This document shows positions 10,616 through 21,737 of a stretch of 64,000 bases of DNA, in pieces. The first letter of the stretch is position 1. Each line of letters opens with the position of its first letter. The DNA is from Cedecea neteri (GTDB lineage: Bacteria; Pseudomonadota; Gammaproteobacteria; Enterobacterales; Enterobacteriaceae). Under the pieces are notes generated by a model. It saw only the letters and a program-made list of their open reading frames with translations. It was not told the origin of the DNA and did no database searches. Location: assembly GCF_000758325.1 (NCBI RefSeq), contig NZ_CP009459.1, positions 3,658,001 to 3,722,000 on the forward strand. Direction: 5' to 3'. A program made the translations under genes and the position numbers.

Positions 10616-10717
10616 TGAAAGGTTTCAGGCACAATATAATTATTGTTTAATCGTTGCGGCATTTTTTGATCAGCATCAGCATTTACCCCTCTCGGCTCTG
10701 GTGTGATGCCACGAGTG

Positions 10718-10739
10718 ATTTGTGAACAACATCACGAAC
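10718..10739 (+). promoter_or_regulatory. Candidate CRP site upstream of the DUF1883 gene
   Basis: TGTGA-N6-TCACG (10721-10736) matches the CRP consensus TGTGA-N6-TCACA at nine of ten core positions. It is centred about 68 bases upstream of the start codon at 10797, a plausible activating position. Confidence 0.5.
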
Positions 10740-10796
10740 CAGGACATCACCTTTGGGGGCCAGCAGGCCATGTTTGATGCGGAAGTGGAGTGAAAA

Positions 10797-11042
10797 ATGC
10801 CAGTAGTAAAAGCCAGTTTAAAACTTTTTGGTGGCGATACCGTGGTGGTTCGCTGTTCGAATAACTGTCATATCCATTTGATGTGCGACTCAGACAAGCA
10901 CGGTAGCCCGGAGGCCGACGTGTTAAGCGTGCAAAATCGCCAGTCGGCCTATATTGCCGTGCCCTATAGCGGGACCTGGAAGGTGCTGATCGACAGCCAC
11001 ACGCAATCGCTGGAGCACTCCATCAGTTATGTTCCGGCATAA
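10797..11042 (+). CDS. DUF1883 family small protein
   Basis: An 81-residue soluble protein without signal peptide. The sequence (KLFGGDTVVVRCSNNCHIHLM near the N-terminus, then VPYSGTWKVLID and HSISYV) fits the DUF1883 family, a small predicted beta-rich fold of unknown function. A good GGAG ribosome site lies 8 bases before the ATG, and a strong terminator follows the stop. It is probably monocistronic and possibly CRP-controlled. E. coli has no gene at this place, so it belongs to the accessory insertion between ychN and chaC. Confidence 0.75.
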   Translation: MPVVKASLKLFGGDTVVVRCSNNCHIHLMCDSDKHGSPEADVLSVQNRQSAYIAVPYSGTWKVLIDSHTQSLEHSISYVPA

Positions 11043-11049
11043 AAACTAA

Positions 11050-11070
11050 GGCCACCTTTCGGTGGCCTTC
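11050..11070. terminator. Terminator between the DUF1883 gene and chaC
   Basis: GGCCACC/GGTGGCC stem with a TTTC loop, followed on the plus strand by a T-rich tail (TTCTTCTTTC). It separates two convergent genes and may act in both directions. Confidence 0.75.
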
Positions 11071-11076
11071 TTCTTT

Positions 11077-11772
11077 CTATGCGAAGCCGGGCTGCAGCCC
11101 GCTGTCATCCTCATGTCCGCTCAGCCAGGCTCGCACCTGATTTGCCAGTTCGGACATACGATCGTCCTGCATACCGTGCTTTTTCATCTCCTGCTCGAGA
11201 GAGAAAAGGTACTGCGCATTGGTGCCCAGCGGCCCGCTGGCAGAAGCGATCAGCGGCGCGATGGTTTCTGCCCGGGTATCCGCCTCATACAGCGGGTGAC
11301 GCGGGTCCATAATGAACACCAGCGCGTTGACCGTCCGCCCATCATCCAACTCGAGTTTACACCAGGTGGGCAAATAGCAGCCGGTGATCATCTCCCGCTT
11401 CCAGACCAGCGTCAGCTCGTCTTCCAGGCCTGCCTCCGGCAGCCGATAAGCCAGCCCGGTCGTTCTGCCGCCCTCTTTAAGCGCGAGCATACGTCCGGGA
11501 CGGCAGGCGGTTCCACGCCCCGCCGTCAACCGCAGGCAAAATGCACGATGCCAGCCCACCAGCATGCCGGGGGCTGACTCTTCAAATTCAAAAGCCGGGT
11601 TCCACATCAATGAACCGTAACCAAAGAGCCATACCGGACTTTGGTCTGGGCGACAAGCGAGCGTGGCGGCAAGTGACGCCGAGCGCTGCTCAGGGGACCA
11701 CAGTAACGATTCCTCAATGGCACCAAAAGCCGTCTTACAATCCGCTTTCATTAAGAAATCACGCGTTAACAC
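11077..11772 (-). CDS. chaC: Glutathione-specific gamma-glutamylcyclotransferase ChaC
   Basis: Cytosolic enzyme of the ChaC family, which cleaves glutathione to 5-oxoproline and Cys-Gly. The signature loop VWLFGYGSLMWNP and the downstream GWHRAFCL are present. I place the start at a GTG (VLTRDFLMKADC), which follows GGAGGT by six bases and gives 231 residues, the length of E. coli ChaC. The frame stays open upstream to 11901 without a ribosome site. It is divergent from chaA; chaB, which lies between them in E. coli, is missing. Confidence 0.92.
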   Translation of the reverse strand: MLTRDFLMKADCKTAFGAIEESLLWSPEQRSASLAATLACRPDQSPVWLFGYGSLMWNPAFEFEESAPGMLVGWHRAFCLRLTAGRGTACRPGRMLALKEGGRTTGLAYRLPEAGLEDELTLVWKREMITGCYLPTWCKLELDDGRTVNALVFIMDPRHPLYEADTRAETIAPLIASASGPLGTNAQYLFSLEQEMKKHGMQDDRMSELANQVRAWLSGHEDDSGLQPGFA

Positions 11773-12344
11773 GATATACCTCCGCCACTGCTTGCTTCCG
11801 TGCGACTGCACACGCTGCGCCTTCCCGGCATTTATTGACAACTTTTGCCTACTAATAGAGCAATATATCAAGACCATAAGCAATTCACCGCGCGCTGGCA
11901 AGCATGATGACGATCACAAAACAGATAAATTGTCATTTTTTCTTGCCAGACTGACGTGTGCTACTCTGTCACCAAATAATTAACCACACACAATAGAAGG
12001 TTAATTTTCATGACATCTCTGTTGGTAAACAATGCACTCGCCCGTTACTGTATCTCTAACATACTGATTTCACACTCAGGTTGTGATTTTCATGCCAATA
12101 CCCCGGACAAACGCCATCAAAAATAGTGGTTGTTTGATTGAATTAAATTCATATCAATATGTTTTATTTAAATTAAATAAAGAACACACGGTATTTTGAT
12201 GAGCTTGACTTAAATTCAAATAAATGCCGTAAAAATAAGTAAATGTTTAACTAAAAGTGACGGTTTTTTGTTAGTTTATATGACTTCAAAAACCTGACTA
12301 TAATGATCAAAACAGGTTATCGCCTGCAGAGATGGAGAAGTTGA
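11773..12344. other. AT-rich chaC-chaA intergenic region, without chaB
   Basis: This 572-base interval separates divergent chaC and chaA. In E. coli chaB (about 76 codons) lies here; no ChaB-like frame is visible on either strand. The right part (12130-12330) is strongly AT-rich. The only coding-like element is a 38-codon frame at 12010-12126, described separately. Confidence 0.6.
12010..12126 (+). CDS. Possible small protein or leader peptide, 38 aa
   Basis: A 38-codon frame starting MTSLLVNNALARYC and ending TPDKRHQK, preceded by AGAAGG eleven bases before the ATG. It has two cysteines, a short hydrophobic stretch (YCISNILIS) and a basic tail. I do not recognise it. It lies 218 bases upstream of chaA in the same direction and could be an independent small protein, a leader peptide or chance. 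Conservation is untested, so confidence is low. Confidence 0.3.
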   Translation: MTSLLVNNALARYCISNILISHSGCDFHANTPDKRHQK

Positions 12345-13448
12345 ATGACAAAAACACAACATGAGGCGGTAAAAACCCGCCACAAGGAGAGTTCTCTCAT
12401 TTTCCCGGTACTGGCACTGGCGGTACTGGCAATGTGGGGGTCAAGCCAGTCCCTGCCGGTGGTTGTCGGCATCAATATTTTGGCGCTGGTCGCCATCCTG
12501 AGCAGTGCCTTTAGCGTTGTTCGTCACGCGGACGTGCTGGCGCACCGTCTGGGTGAACCCTACGGCTCACTGATTCTGAGCCTGTCGGTCGTTATTCTTG
12601 AAGTTAGCCTGATTTCCGCGCTGATGGCCACCGGCGATGCCGCCCCAACGCTGATGCGCGACACGCTCTATTCCATCATCATGATTGTGACCGGCGGCCT
12701 TGTGGGCTTCTCCCTGCTGATGGGCGGCCGCAAATTTGCCACGCAGTACATGAACCTGTTTGGTATCAAACAGTACCTGATCGCCCTCTTCCCGCTGGCG
12801 GTGATCGTGCTGGTGTTCCCGATGGCGCTGCCGGGCGGCAACTTCTCGCTGGGCCAGTCCCTGCTTGTGGCGCTGATTTCTGCCGCGATGTACGGTGTGT
12901 TCCTGCTGATTCAGACGAAAACGCACCAGAGCCTGTTTGTTTACGAGCACGAAGATGAAGGCGACAGCGATGACCCGCACCACGGCAAGCCGTCCGCGCA
13001 CAGCTCCGCATGGCATACGGCCTGGCTTATCGTCCACCTGATTGCGGTGATCGCCGTCACCAAGATGAACGCCAACCCGCTGGAGCATCTTCTGGATGCG
13101 ATGGATGCCCCGGCCCAGTTCACCGGCTTCCTGGTCGCCTTGCTGATTCTGTCTCCGGAAGGGTTGGGCGCGTTAAAAGCGGTGCTGAGCAACCAGGTAC
13201 AGCGCGCCATGAACCTGTTCTTCGGTTCCGTGCTCGCCACCATTTCCCTGACCGTACCGGCGGTGACGCTGATTGCCTGGCTCACCGGCAACGACCTTAT
13301 TTTCGCCCTCGGCATGCCGCAGATGGTGGTTATGATGGCGGCGCTGGTCCTGTGTCAGATTTCGTTCTCCACCGGCCGCACCAACGTGCTTAACGGTACC
13401 GCGCACCTGGCGCTGTTTGCCGCCTACCTGATGACCATCTTTGCCTAA
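12345..13448 (+). CDS. chaA: Calcium/sodium:proton antiporter ChaA
   Basis: Inner-membrane CaCA-family antiporter that expels Na+ and Ca2+ (and K+ in E. coli) in exchange for protons at alkaline pH. It has 367 residues (E. coli 366) and about 11 hydrophobic segments. The two CaCA repeats carry SVVILEVSLISALM and ALLILSPEGLGALK, with the conserved acidic residues. A cytoplasmic loop at about 200-220 is Asp/Glu/His rich (EHEDEGDSDDPHHG), as in E. coli. GGAG precedes the ATG by nine bases. It is divergent from chaC. Confidence 0.96.
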   Translation: MTKTQHEAVKTRHKESSLIFPVLALAVLAMWGSSQSLPVVVGINILALVAILSSAFSVVRHADVLAHRLGEPYGSLILSLSVVILEVSLISALMATGDAAPTLMRDTLYSIIMIVTGGLVGFSLLMGGRKFATQYMNLFGIKQYLIALFPLAVIVLVFPMALPGGNFSLGQSLLVALISAAMYGVFLLIQTKTHQSLFVYEHEDEGDSDDPHHGKPSAHSSAWHTAWLIVHLIAVIAVTKMNANPLEHLLDAMDAPAQFTGFLVALLILSPEGLGALKAVLSNQVQRAMNLFFGSVLATISLTVPAVTLIAWLTGNDLIFALGMPQMVVMMAALVLCQISFSTGRTNVLNGTAHLALFAAYLMTIFA

Positions 13449-13453
13449 ACAGC

Positions 13454-13475
13454 AGACTGCCCGTAAGGGCAGTCT
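13454..13475 (+). terminator. Stem-loop after chaA
   Basis: Perfect 9-bp stem AGACTGCCC/GGGCAGTCT with a GTAA tetraloop, 5 bases past the chaA stop. It has no T-run, so it may protect the 3' end rather than terminate; a proper terminator follows at 13519-13550. Confidence 0.5.
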
Positions 13476-13518
13476 CTAGTGTTTACTCCCTCTCCCCGTG
13501 AGAGAGAGTTCCAAATAT

Positions 13519-13550
13519 AAAAAAACCCGCCGAAGCGGGTTTTCTTTTTT
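13519..13550. terminator. Bidirectional terminator between chaA and kdsA
   Basis: AAACCCGC/GCGGGTTT with a CGAA loop, flanked by an A-run on the left and TTTTCTTTTTT on the right, so it can terminate both converging units. Confidence 0.9.
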
Positions 13551-13557
13551 GCAGCAA

Positions 13558-14421
<864 letters not shown>

Positions 14422-14436
14422 TTATCAGGTGTGAAC

Positions 14437-15246
14437 TTAATGCAGGGTAATCTGCTTGTGCGCAATCGAATTGATTTGCGCCTTAATCATTTCGCTAATC
14501 GGATCTTCCGGGCACTGCTCAACAAAATAGCTCAAGTCGTTGAGCGCCACGTGTTCGCAGTCCAGCTGCGCATAAATCAGGCCGCGGTCGCGAATTTCGT
14601 ACGGGTCTTCAGGATTAAACTGCAGCAGCACTTCGCTGGCGCGCAGCGCCATCTCCATCTGCCGCTCCTCCATCAGTGCGGACTTGAGCGTATCCAGCAG
14701 CTTGCGGATCACCTCCGCGTTGTCGGACTCGTCCAGATCTTCGTCGAACAGCTCCGCCGTCGGGTTAATATTGCCCTTGAGCCAGACTTCCAGCGTGTGC
14801 TCATCCAGCGTATCGCCGTTAAACGGATTGATAAGCCACATTTCGCCGTCCATCCAGTCGGCTCGCAGAATAAGCTGCGTTGGGAAAATCACCGGCATCA
14901 GCGGAATATCTAGCTGCTCGGCAAGCCACAGCAGAATTGCCCCAAGGGAAACAGCGCTCCCCTGACGACTTTTTAAAACGTTGTCCAGCCACAGGGCGTC
15001 AGACAGGCGATACACGCCGCCTGAGTCCTTAAAGCCCCATTCACCGTAAAAGAGTTCCAACAGTTTTTCCAGCTGCAGGTCGGGATGAGCCCCCAGGCAA
15101 ATCTCTTCTTTTGCCAGCTTCAGCAGCTCCCCGAGCTGCACTTTAACTTCTGCGGTCGGGAAATCATCCCGAATCAGCTGCGAGACCAGAATCATGCCCT
15201 CGCAGAGCGGTGCCTGATTAAATTCGAAATCGGCTAACGACTTCAT
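14437..15246 (-). CDS. sirB1: SirB1 family protein (YchA)
   Basis: A 269-residue cytoplasmic protein, the same length as E. coli SirB1/YchA. The N-terminal two-thirds is the transglutaminase-like SirB1 domain (GSAVSLGAILLWLAEQLDIPL, PTQLILRADW) and the C-terminal part (about 190-260) is TPR-like (FNPEDPYEIRDRGLIYAQL). The biochemical role is unknown; the Salmonella name comes from an effect on SirA signalling. It sits 2 bases after sirB2 and 24 before kdsA, inside the hemA-kdsA operon. Confidence 0.94.
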   Translation of the reverse strand: MKSLADFEFNQAPLCEGMILVSQLIRDDFPTAEVKVQLGELLKLAKEEICLGAHPDLQLEKLLELFYGEWGFKDSGGVYRLSDALWLDNVLKSRQGSAVSLGAILLWLAEQLDIPLMPVIFPTQLILRADWMDGEMWLINPFNGDTLDEHTLEVWLKGNINPTAELFDEDLDESDNAEVIRKLLDTLKSALMEERQMEMALRASEVLLQFNPEDPYEIRDRGLIYAQLDCEHVALNDLSYFVEQCPEDPISEMIKAQINSIAHKQITLH

Positions 15247-15248
15247 AC

Positions 15249-15638
15249 TTACCCCAATATCGGTATTTTAGTGGTGGCGAGTTTTATGATGATGTAAAGC
15301 ACCACCAGCCCCAGCAGAAAAGCAAACCAACGAACCTGCTGGCTGCGCGGGCGTTTCCCCAGCGCGATAAAACCTAAAGCGATATAGATGATAACGCCAA
15401 ACAGCTTTTCAGTCAGCCACGTTCCCTGCGGCGTAAAAGGATAGAAATGCGTAACCATAACCAGCGCAAAACCACTGATCAATAACAACGTATCATTAAC
15501 GTGCGGTACGATGCGCACCCAGCGTTTGCCGGACATCACAGACCCGCGATATTGCCACCAGTAGCGTAAAACAAACAGGCTGATCGAAATAACGACGGTG
15601 AAAATATGCAGATATTTAAGTGAAAAATAAGTCGCCAA
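15249..15638 (-). CDS. sirB2: SirB2 family integral membrane protein (YchQ)
   Basis: A 129-residue inner-membrane protein with four predicted hydrophobic segments, starting MATYFSLKYLHIF. It matches E. coli YchQ (about 130 residues) in length and place. The signature region RWVRIVPHVNDTLLLISGFAL is typical of SirB2. Function is unknown. It lies 20 bases after prmC and 2 before sirB1, so it is translated from the same operon. Confidence 0.92.
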   Translation of the reverse strand: MATYFSLKYLHIFTVVISISLFVLRYWWQYRGSVMSGKRWVRIVPHVNDTLLLISGFALVMVTHFYPFTPQGTWLTEKLFGVIIYIALGFIALGKRPRSQQVRWFAFLLGLVVLYIIIKLATTKIPILG

Positions 15639-15658
15639 AATGTCTGTTCCTTAATAAG

Positions 15659-16489
15659 TCAAAGATAGCGTCCTGACGTCAGGCGATCGTTATCGCCATA
15701 ATCTTTGTAGGTTGCAACCTCGGTAAAACCAGCGTCCCGCAGCAAACGCTGCACGCTTTCGCCCTGCGTCCAGCCGTGCTCCAGCACCAGCCAGCCACCG
15801 GGTTCAAGAAAACGGCGTGAATCGTTAACCAGAGTTTCTAAATCGGCCAGGCCATGATTCTCCGCCACCAGCGCGCTTTTCGGCTCAAAGCGAACGTCAC
15901 CTTCACTGAGGTGCGGATCGGCTTCGTCGATATACGGTGGATTACTGACGATCAGCGCAAAACGCTGGGCATCAAGGGCGCTAAACCAGTGACTTTGCAG
16001 CACTCTGACGTTGGTTATACCCAGGTTTTCTGCGTTCATTTTTGCCAGCACCACTGCTTCCGGCACCACGTCCAGCGCGGTAACATCGCAGTCAGGGCGT
16101 TCGCTGGCCAGCGCCAGAGCAATAGCTCCCGTTCCGGTGCCAAGATCTAAAATTGCGCACGGGGCATTCGGCAGCTTAGTTAACGCATGTTCGACGAGGC
16201 ATTCGGTATCAGGCCGAGGAATCAGCGTCACCGGAGAAACGCGCAGCGGCAGCGACCAGAACTCACGTTCGCCCACGAGGTGCGCAACCGGCTCCCCGCG
16301 TTCCCGACGAACCAGCAGCCCATCAAGCTCGGCTTGCTGGGCTTCCGTCAGCGTGGTTTCACCAAAAGCGAGGATAAACGTGCGGGATTTGCCGGTGACA
16401 AACCCCAATAAAATCTCCGCATCTCGCTTTGGGCTTTCGCTTTGCGCCAGGCGCTGAACGGCCTGGCGAAGCCATGACTGAAACTCCAT
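15659..16489 (-). CDS. prmC: Release factor glutamine N5-methyltransferase PrmC (HemK)
   Basis: Methylates the glutamine of the GGQ motif in RF1 and RF2 with S-adenosylmethionine, which raises termination efficiency. The 276 residues include an N-terminal helical RF-binding domain (about 1-75), the AdoMet loop LDLGTGTGAIALAL and the catalytic NPPYI motif (SNPPYIDEAD). Its start overlaps the prfA stop by one base (TAATG), tying it to its own substrate RF1 in the same operon. Confidence 0.97.
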   Translation of the reverse strand: MEFQSWLRQAVQRLAQSESPKRDAEILLGFVTGKSRTFILAFGETTLTEAQQAELDGLLVRRERGEPVAHLVGEREFWSLPLRVSPVTLIPRPDTECLVEHALTKLPNAPCAILDLGTGTGAIALALASERPDCDVTALDVVPEAVVLAKMNAENLGITNVRVLQSHWFSALDAQRFALIVSNPPYIDEADPHLSEGDVRFEPKSALVAENHGLADLETLVNDSRRFLEPGGWLVLEHGWTQGESVQRLLRDAGFTEVATYKDYGDNDRLTSGRYL

Positions 16490-17571
16490 TAATCCTGCTC
16501 GGACAGCGCCGCGAGCTGATCGGCCTGGAACTCCTGCACAATAGGCTCGATCAGGGCGTCGATTTTCCCTTCCATCACTTCATCCAGACGGTAAAGCGTC
16601 AGGTTAATGCGGTGATCGGTCACGCGCCCCTGCGGGAAGTTGTAGGTACGGTTGCGGTCAGAGCGATCGCCGGAGCCCAGCAGGTTACGGCGAGTAGAAG
16701 CCTCTTCCTGCTGACGTTTGGCGACTTCGGCAGCGCGAATTCGCGCGCCAAGCACGGAAAGCGCCTTGGCTTTGTTTTTATGCTGGGAACGTTCGTCCTG
16801 GCACTCCACCACAATGCCGGTCGGCAAGTGGGTAATACGGATTGCGGAGTCGGTGGTGTTAACGTGCTGCCCGCCCGCACCTGAGGAACGGAAGGTATCG
16901 ATGCGCAGATCCGCTGGGTTAATGTCCGGCAGTTCCGCCTCTGGAATTTCCGGCATCACCGCCACGGTACACGCAGAAGTATGAATACGCCCCTGAGATT
17001 CAGTGGCCGGGACGCGCTGAACGCGGTGGCCGCCGGACTCAAATTTCAGGCGACCATAGACGCCCTCGCCGCTGATTTTAGCGATCACTTCTTTGAAACC
17101 ACCGTGCTCGCCTTCGTTGGCGCTGATGATTTCAATGCGCCAGCGGCGGGATTCGGCATAGCGGCTGTACATGCGGAACAGATCGCCGGCAAACAGCGCG
17201 GCTTCGTCCCCGCCGGTGCCGGCACGAACTTCGACAAACGCATTGCGCTCATCGTCGGGATCTTTTGGCAGCAGCAGAACCTGAAGCTGCTGCTCCAGCT
17301 CTTCGCTGCTGGCTTTGGCTTCAGCCAGCTCTTCCTGCGCCATCTCGCGCATTTCCGGGTCGCCGAGCATACTTTCTGCGGTTTCAATGTCTTCCTGTAC
17401 CTGACGCCATTGCAGGAAACAGCGCGATACATCGCTTAACTGGGCATATTCACGAGACAGGGCGCGGAAACGGTCCTGATCGGCAATGGTCGAGGCATCG
17501 CCTAGCAGGGCCTGAACTTCTTCATGGCGCTCCTGCAAGGCTTCCAGTTTGGCAACAATAGAAGGCTTCAT
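16489..17571 (-). CDS. prfA: Peptide chain release factor 1
   Basis: RF1 recognises UAA and UAG in the ribosomal A site and triggers peptide release. At 360 residues it equals E. coli RF1. The catalytic motif [13 protein letters not shown] is near residue 233 and the PxT codon-recognition region lies in the central domain ([11 protein letters not shown]-like segment [13 protein letters not shown]). It follows hemA by 36 bases and is coupled to prmC by a one-base overlap. Confidence 0.98.
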   Translation of the reverse strand: MKPSIVAKLEALQERHEEVQALLGDASTIADQDRFRALSREYAQLSDVSRCFLQWRQVQEDIETAESMLGDPEMREMAQEELAEAKASSEELEQQLQVLLLPKDPDDERNAFVEVRAGTGGDEAALFAGDLFRMYSRYAESRRWRIEIISANEGEHGGFKEVIAKISGEGVYGRLKFESGGHRVQRVPATESQGRIHTSACTVAVMPEIPEAELPDINPADLRIDTFRSSGAGGQHVNTTDSAIRITHLPTGIVVECQDERSQHKNKAKALSVLGARIRAAEVAKRQQEEASTRRNLLGSGDRSDRNRTYNFPQGRVTDHRINLTLYRLDEVMEGKIDALIEPIVQEFQADQLAALSEQD

Positions 17572-17607
17572 GGGCGGTGGTTCACCTTGTAATAAGAGTT
17601 GTGTGTG

Positions 17608-18864
17608 CTAATCCAGCCCGAGGCTGTTACGCAGGATTTGCAGGCGTTCGTCGTCCCCGTCACGGGCAGCCTGCGTGAGCGATTTGGTTGGAGCATGAAT
17701 CAGGCGGTTGGTCAGTTTCCAGGCCAGATCCTGCAGTACGGATTCCGCGTCGCCGCCCTGTTGTAGGGCAGCCAGCGCTTTGGCAGCCAGGTCGTCTCTC
17801 ACCTGCTCTGCCTGACTACGGTATTCTCGAATGGTCTCGGAGGCGCTTTGCGCGCGCAGCCAGGCCATAAATTCACTGCATTCCTGAGCCACGATAGTTT
17901 CAGCCTCAACCGCCGCCGCTTTGCGCTGCGCGAGGTTGCTCTGAATAATGGCCTGCAGGTCGTCCACGCTGTAAAGGTAGGCGTTCGCCAGCTTACCCAC
18001 CTCTGGTTCAACATCACGCGGTACGGCGATGTCTACCAGCAGCATCGGCTGGTTACGACGGGCTTTAAGCGCGCGTTCCATCATCCCTTTGCCGATGATA
18101 GGCAGCGGGCTGGCGGTAGAACTGATGATGATATCGGCATCCGCCAGACGTTCGTCAATTTCACTCAGGCTAATCACTTCCGCGCCGACCTCATCGGCCA
18201 GCACCTGAGCGCGTTCTCGGGTACGGTTGGCGATAATCATCTTCTCAACTTTATGCTCGCGCAGATGGCGGGCAACCAGTTCGATAGTCTCCCCGGCACC
18301 GACCAGCAGGACCGTTACCGAGGAAAGAGATTCAAAGATTTGCCGTGCCAGGGTGCAGGCGGCAAACGCGACGGAAACGGCGCTGGCGCCAATGTCGGTT
18401 TCGGTGCGCACGCGCTTGGCAACGGAGAAGGACTTCTGGAACATACGCTCCAGCTCGCTGGAAAGCGAATGACCTCTTTGGGAATCGGCAAAGGCTTTTT
18501 TCACCTGCCCGAGGATCTGCGGTTCGCCCAGCACCAGTGAATCCAGGCCGCTGGCCACGCGCATCAGATGGCTGACGGCGTCGTTATCGTGGTGCCAGTA
18601 TAGGCTTTTACGCACTTCCTCTTCGTTGAGGTTGTGGTAATCACACAGCCAGCGCACCAGCCCTTCGTGCAGGTTTTCCTGTTGCTCAACGCTCAGATAT
18701 AACTCAGTTCTGTTACAGGTCGACAGTACCACCCCGCCCTGGACCATAGGCTGTTCCAGCAAGCTGCCCAGCGCCTGGTCGAGCGTGTCTGGCGAAAACG
18801 TTACACGTTCTCGCAGCGATACTGGCGCGGTTTTGTGGTTAATTCCTAACGCTAACAGGGTCAT
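17608..18864 (-). CDS. hemA: Glutamyl-tRNA reductase HemA
   Basis: Reduces glutamyl-tRNA to glutamate-1-semialdehyde with NADPH, the first committed step of C5 tetrapyrrole synthesis. With the start [15 protein letters not shown] it has 418 residues, as in E. coli. The catalytic Cys is in [13 protein letters not shown] and the NADPH site in [17 protein letters not shown]. The frame continues upstream to 19023, but that extension has no family similarity. The ribosome site is weak. It heads the operon down to kdsA and is divergent from lolB. Confidence 0.97.
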   Translation of the reverse strand: MTLLALGINHKTAPVSLRERVTFSPDTLDQALGSLLEQPMVQGGVVLSTCNRTELYLSVEQQENLHEGLVRWLCDYHNLNEEEVRKSLYWHHDNDAVSHLMRVASGLDSLVLGEPQILGQVKKAFADSQRGHSLSSELERMFQKSFSVAKRVRTETDIGASAVSVAFAACTLARQIFESLSSVTVLLVGAGETIELVARHLREHKVEKMIIANRTRERAQVLADEVGAEVISLSEIDERLADADIIISSTASPLPIIGKGMMERALKARRNQPMLLVDIAVPRDVEPEVGKLANAYLYSVDDLQAIIQSNLAQRKAAAVEAETIVAQECSEFMAWLRAQSASETIREYRSQAEQVRDDLAAKALAALQQGGDAESVLQDLAWKLTNRLIHAPTKSLTQAARDGDDERLQILRNSLGLD

Positions 18865-19066
18865 GGAGCGGTCTGAGTAATACCGATGTTGATAAGGATT
18901 TCTGGTCGCATCATACAGGATGAGCCGAATCAATAAAAGAGAGCTTCCCCTTGTGGAGTAAGTGGATGATTTATGATTTAAGACAACATGACCGTAGACG
19001 CCCTGCCGCCCGCCCGCTAGCATGAACGGTTGACCACAAAAATGAATTTAAGGATTTGCTGCCGCC

Positions 19067-19690
19067 ATGTTGATGCCAAAAGCCCGCCTGATGCGCCTTC
19101 TGCCCCTTGCCAGCCTCGTGCTGGCCGCCTGTTCAGTCAACCAACCGAGCGGCCCGGGCAAGAGTCCTGACTCGCCGCAGTGGTTAGAACACCAGCAACA
19201 AGTGCAAAAAATCACCCAGTATCAGACGCGCGGCGCTTTTGCTTATCTCTCCGATAGCCAAAAGGTATATGCCCGCTTTAACTGGCAGCAAACCGCGCCG
19301 GACCGCTACCGCCTGCTGCTGACCAACCCGCTCGGCAGCACCGAACTTGAGCTTAACGCTCAGCCGGATCGGGTTCAGTTAACCGACCGCGACGGCAAGC
19401 GCTACACCGCCACAGATGCGGAAGAGATGATTGGCAAGCTGACCGGAATGCCTATTCCGCTGAACAGCCTGCGCCAGTGGATGCTCGGCCTGCCGGGCGA
19501 CTCCACAGACTACAAGCTGGACGACCAGTATCGCCTGCGCGAAGTAAACTACACCCAGGGTGGCAAAACCTGGAAAGTGGTGTACAGCGATTACGACAGC
19601 AAAACCCAACCTTCTCTGCCTTCCAACATGGAACTGCGCGAAGGCGATCAGCGCATCAAGCTGAAAATGGACAGCTGGACGGTGAAATAA
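19067..19690 (+). CDS. lolB: Outer membrane lipoprotein receptor LolB
   Basis: Outer-membrane lipoprotein that accepts lipoproteins from LolA and inserts them into the outer membrane. The 207 residues begin with a type II signal peptide ending in the lipobox LVLAAC, and +2 is Ser, which fits outer-membrane sorting. The body matches E. coli LolB ([34 protein letters not shown]). A second in-frame ATG at 19073 would shorten it by two residues. The TAA stop shares a base with the ispE start (TAATG). Confidence 0.96.
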   Translation: MLMPKARLMRLLPLASLVLAACSVNQPSGPGKSPDSPQWLEHQQQVQKITQYQTRGAFAYLSDSQKVYARFNWQQTAPDRYRLLLTNPLGSTELELNAQPDRVQLTDRDGKRYTATDAEEMIGKLTGMPIPLNSLRQWMLGLPGDSTDYKLDDQYRLREVNYTQGGKTWKVVYSDYDSKTQPSLPSNMELREGDQRIKLKMDSWTVK

Positions 19691-20559
19691 TGATCTCCCG
19701 CTGGCCTTCCCCTGCAAAACTGAACCTGTTTTTGTACATCACCGGCCGCCGTGCCGACGGCTATCACAACCTGCAGACGCTGTTTCAGTTTCTTGATTAT
19801 GGCGATACGCTCGCCATCGAACTGCGTCACGACGGCGTCATTCAGCTGGTGACCCCGATTGACGGCGTGCCTGATGAAGAAAACCTGATTGTGCGAGCCG
19901 CCCGTATGCTGATGGAATACGCGGCAGAAAAAGGCACCCTGCCCGCGGGCGCAGGGGCCGATCTCGGCGTTGAGAAGCGGCTTCCGATGGGCGGCGGACT
20001 GGGCGGCGGCTCTTCCAACGCGGCCACCGTGCTGGTGGCGCTGAACCATCTCTGGAAAACCGGCTGTAGCGAAGACGAACTGGCCGCGCTGGGCATTCGT
20101 CTTGGTGCCGACGTGCCGGTGTTTGTCAGGGGTCATGCCGCCTTCGCGGAAGGCGTCGGCGAAATCCTGACGCCGGTTGAGCCTGAAGAAAAATGGTACC
20201 TGGTTGCCCATCCAGGCGTCAGCATTCCGACGCCGGTCATTTTTGGCGATCCTGACCTCCCGCGCGAAACCCCGGTCAGGTCAATTACGACGTTGCTAAA
20301 ATGTGAATTTGGCAACGATTGTGAGGTTATCGCAAGAAAACGTTTTCGCGAGGTTGATGCCGCGCTTTCCTGGCTGTTAGAATACGCGCCGTCGCGCCTG
20401 ACCGGCACCGGCGCTTGTGTGTTTGCTGAATTTAACACCGAGCACGCCGCCCGGCAGGTGCTTGAGCAAGCCCCGGAATGGCTGCATGGGTTTGTTGCGC
20501 GAGGCGTTAATAGATCTCCGCTGCATCAGGCCATATCCGGGCAAGCTGGGCATTGGTGA
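19690..20559 (+). CDS. ispE: 4-diphosphocytidyl-2-C-methyl-D-erythritol kinase
   Basis: GHMP kinase of the MEP isoprenoid pathway that phosphorylates CDP-methylerythritol with ATP. The start [15 protein letters not shown] overlaps the lolB stop by one base. The substrate segment [19 protein letters not shown] and the glycine-rich ATP loop [15 protein letters not shown] are intact. At 289 residues it is a few longer than E. coli IspE (283), with an extra tail after [10 protein letters not shown]. Its 3' part contains a PurR-like operator and the probable prs promoter. Confidence 0.96.
   Translation: MISRWPSPAKLNLFLYITGRRADGYHNLQTLFQFLDYGDTLAIELRHDGVIQLVTPIDGVPDEENLIVRAARMLMEYAAEKGTLPAGAGADLGVEKRLPMGGGLGGGSSNAATVLVALNHLWKTGCSEDELAALGIRLGADVPVFVRGHAAFAEGVGEILTPVEPEEKWYLVAHPGVSIPTPVIFGDPDLPRETPVRSITTLLKCEFGNDCEVIARKRFREVDAALSWLLEYAPSRLTGTGACVFAEFNTEHAARQVLEQAPEWLHGFVARGVNRSPLHQAISGQAGHW
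20334..20349. promoter_or_regulatory. PurR-like operator inside ispE, upstream of prs
   Basis: AAGAAAACGTTTTCGC is a near-palindrome centred on ACGT that fits the PurR box pattern (compare ACGCAAACGTTTTCGT). It lies just upstream of the inferred prs promoter, as expected for PurR control of prs in enterobacteria. Confidence 0.6.
20354..20383 (+). promoter_or_regulatory. Probable prs promoter with a leader of about 295 nt
   Basis: TTGATG (20354-20359) and TAGAAT (20378-20383) with an 18-base spacer predict a start near 20390, inside ispE. This leaves a leader of about 295 nt before the GTG at 20685, close to the roughly 300-nt untranslated leader known for E. coli prs. Confidence 0.5.
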
Positions 20560-20645
20560 CAACGTCACCTCGTTTCAGACGTTGCATCGTGCTCTTTAAT
20601 ACACCGCCTGGATGGGGGCTACCCCGCCCGCACATTATGCGGTAG

Positions 20646-21632
<987 letters not shown>

Positions 21633-21645
21633 TAGACGTTGCTTT

Positions 21646-21677
21646 TAAAACCCGCTGCGGCGGGTTTTTTCGTTTTT
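21646..21677 (+). terminator. Terminator of prs
   Basis: AAACCCGC/GCGGGTTT stem with a short TGCG loop followed by a T-rich tail (TTTTTTCGTTTTT), 15 bases past the prs stop. Confidence 0.9.
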
Positions 21678-21737
21678 GAACTACTCTTTTTTCAATGCCT
21701 CCTTCACCTGCCTGAACGACAGATGATGCGCTCACGG

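Noticed and set aside
18865-19023. N-terminal extension of hemA to 19023
   Set aside because: HemA family proteins begin [15 protein letters not shown]; the extension lies in the divergent promoter region with lolB.
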